Shown: piece after piece, positions 28,974 to 30,243 of the stretch | Layout of the letters: each line of letters starts with the position of its first letter | Position numbering within the stretch: the first letter of the stretch is position 1 | Assembly: GCA_003427395.1 (NCBI GenBank) | Contig: BFEA01000391.1 | Coordinates: 1,110,493-1,140,735, forward strand | From: Chara braunii | Lineage: Eukaryota; Streptophyta; Charophyceae; Charales; Characeae | DNA: 30,243 nucleotides | Direction: 5' to 3' | The notes under the pieces: model-generated | Databases searched by the model: none | Told to the model about the DNA's origin: nothing | The model's input: the letters and a program-made list of their open reading frames with translations, nothing else | Position numbers and translations under genes: made by a program

Positions 28974-30243
28974 ATAGAGTCGAGGAGAGTGTCGTAGAGT
29001 GTCGTAGAGTAACGTAGAGTGTGATAGAGTAGAGTGCCGTAGAGTGTCGTAGAGTAGAGTAGAGTGTCATACAATAGAGTAAAGTAGAGTAAAGTAGAGT
29101 GTCGTTGAGTGTCGTACAGTGTCGTAGAGTAGAGTGTTGTAGAGTAGTGTTGTAGAGAGTATCGTAAGTAGAGTGTCATAGAGTAGAGTAGAGTAGAGTG
29201 GAGCACAGTAGAGTAGAGTAGAGTAGAGTGGAGTAAAGTAAAGTGTTATAGAGTAGAGTAAAGTATATCAGAGTAGAGTAGAGTAGAGTAGAGTAGAGTA
29301 GAGTAGAGTAGAGTAGCGTAAAGTAAAGTGTTATAGAGTAGAGTAGAGCAGAGCAAAGTGTCATATAGTAGAGTAAAGTAGAATGTCGTAGGATAAAGTA
29401 GAGTGTCGTAGAGTAGAGTGTCGTAGAGTAGAGTGTCGTAGAGTAGAGTAGAGTAGAATGTCGTCAAGTGTGGTAGAGTAGAGTGTCGTAGAGTAGAGTG
29501 TAATATAATGGAGCTGAGTACAGTAGAGTAGAGTATCGCAGAGTAGAGTAAAGTAGAGTACAATGTCATAAAATAGAGTAGAGTAGATTAGAGTGTCGTA
29601 CAATAAAGTAGAGTCGAGTGTTGTACAGTAGAGTAAAGTAGACTATAGTTGACTAGAGAAATGTGTTATAGAGTGTCTTAGAGTAAAGTAGAGTAGAGTA
29701 CAGTAGAGTGTCATAGAGTAGAGTGTCATATAGTGTTGTAGAGTAGAGTAGAGTGTCGTAGAGTGTCGTACAGTAGAGTATAGTAGAGTTTTGTACAGTG
29801 TCGTAGAGTATCGTAAAGTGCCATAGAGTACAAAAGAGTGTCGAAGAGTGTCGTAGAGTGTCATAGAGTGTTGTAGAGTGTCGTAGAGTGTCATAGAGTG
29901 TCATAGAGTAGAGTAGAGTGTCGTAGAGTAGAGTAGAGTGTCGTAGAGTAGAGTAGAGTAGAGTAGAGTAGAGTAGAGTAGAGTAGAGTAGAGTAGAGTA
30001 GAGTAAAGTAAAGTAGAGTAAAGTATAGTAGAGTAGAGTAGAGTATCTTATGGTAGAGTAAAGTAAAGTTGAGTAGAATAGAGGATAGTAGAATAGAGGA
30101 TAGTGTAATACAGTAGAGTGTCGTACAGTAGAGTAGAGTGTAATAAATTGTCGTAGAGTATAGTAGAGTAGATTGTCGTAGAGTAGAGTAGAGAGCAGTG
30201 TCGTAGAGTAACGTAGAGTAGAGTAGCGTGTTGTATAGTAGAA
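28974..30243. repeat. pentamer satellite (GTAGA/GTGTC units)
   Basis: About 1.27 kb of uninterrupted 5-bp periodicity to the window end. The main unit is GTAGA (AGTAG register). A second unit, GTGTC, and variants such as GTAAC, GTGCC and GTGTT are interspersed, often as GTGTC-GTAGA pairs. A pure GTAGA run lies at 29947-30003. Leu/Tyr/Ser/Thr-rich minus-strand frames are by-products. Confidence 0.95.

Noticed and set aside
28949-29904. Minus-strand frames of 60-107 codons rich in Leu, Tyr, Ser and Thr
   Set aside because: Direct translations of the pentamer satellite, with no independent coding evidence.
28974-30243. CRISPR-like array or telomere
   Set aside because: No spacer-repeat structure, and the 5-bp unit does not match plant TTTAGGG telomere repeats.

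Overview
The window looks like a repeat-dominated eukaryotic nuclear genome, most likely green-lineage. Four things point that way: a primer-binding site of the plant initiator-Met-tRNA type (12462-12475), a small cluster of plant-type TTTAGGG repeats (14297-14334), an exon whose protein reads like the plant branch of the TM9/nonaspanin family (8458-8648), and a retroelement resembling the green-algal/spike-moss Chlamys group of Penelope-like elements. A large-genome streptophyte alga such as Chara would fit, but the species is a guess. There are no bacterial-style operons. Most of the sequence is transposable-element debris, microsatellites and AT-rich or strand-asymmetric spacer.

Layout. 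1-3,000: a GA microsatellite, two short broken reading frames, a LINE 3'-end relic (minus strand) and a decayed ~500-codon reading frame of unknown family on the plus strand. 3,000-5,050: no recognisable gene. 5,057-6,486: the 3' part of a non-LTR (LINE) retrotransposon ORF on the minus strand, broken but with its zinc-binding C-terminus readable. 6,500-8,400: a TATA-in-palindrome site, a compound microsatellite and the presumed upstream region of the host gene. 8,458-8,648: first coding exon of a TM9SF/nonaspanin gene (plus), ending at a splice donor. The next exon is not found, so the rest of the window may lie in a very long intron, or the gene may be broken. 8,656-11,800: duplicated microsatellite-rich blocks and a tRNA-derived SINE-like promoter. 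11,838-17,104: a family of ~85-bp units bracketed by CA repeats, two of them forming a ~320-bp palindrome, with a truncated Ty3/gypsy-type LTR retrotransposon (LTR, PBS, leader, broken gag) lying between two units. 17,105-22,380: a long G-poor plus strand with decayed reading frames.

The main find is at 22,387-27,943 on the minus strand: a Penelope-like retroelement with permuted domain order. One long open frame encodes an N-terminal GIY-YIG endonuclease, a basic linker, a CxC segment and a C-terminal reverse transcriptase with an intact VDD active site. It is preceded by a gag-like CCHC/coiled-coil reading frame, interrupted by one in-frame TAA, and is bracketed by two ~745-bp direct repeats (pseudo-LTRs) 4,812 bp apart and about 96% identical. 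The N-terminal endonuclease, CxC linker and pseudo-LTRs match the described Naiad/Chlamys clade. The zinc-knuckle ORF upstream is not a feature I associate with Penelope-like elements and is the part most likely to be new.

27,944-30,243: AT-rich spacer with small direct repeats and a perfect 15-bp hairpin, then a 1.27-kb pentamer satellite of GTAGA and GTGTC-type units reaching the window end.
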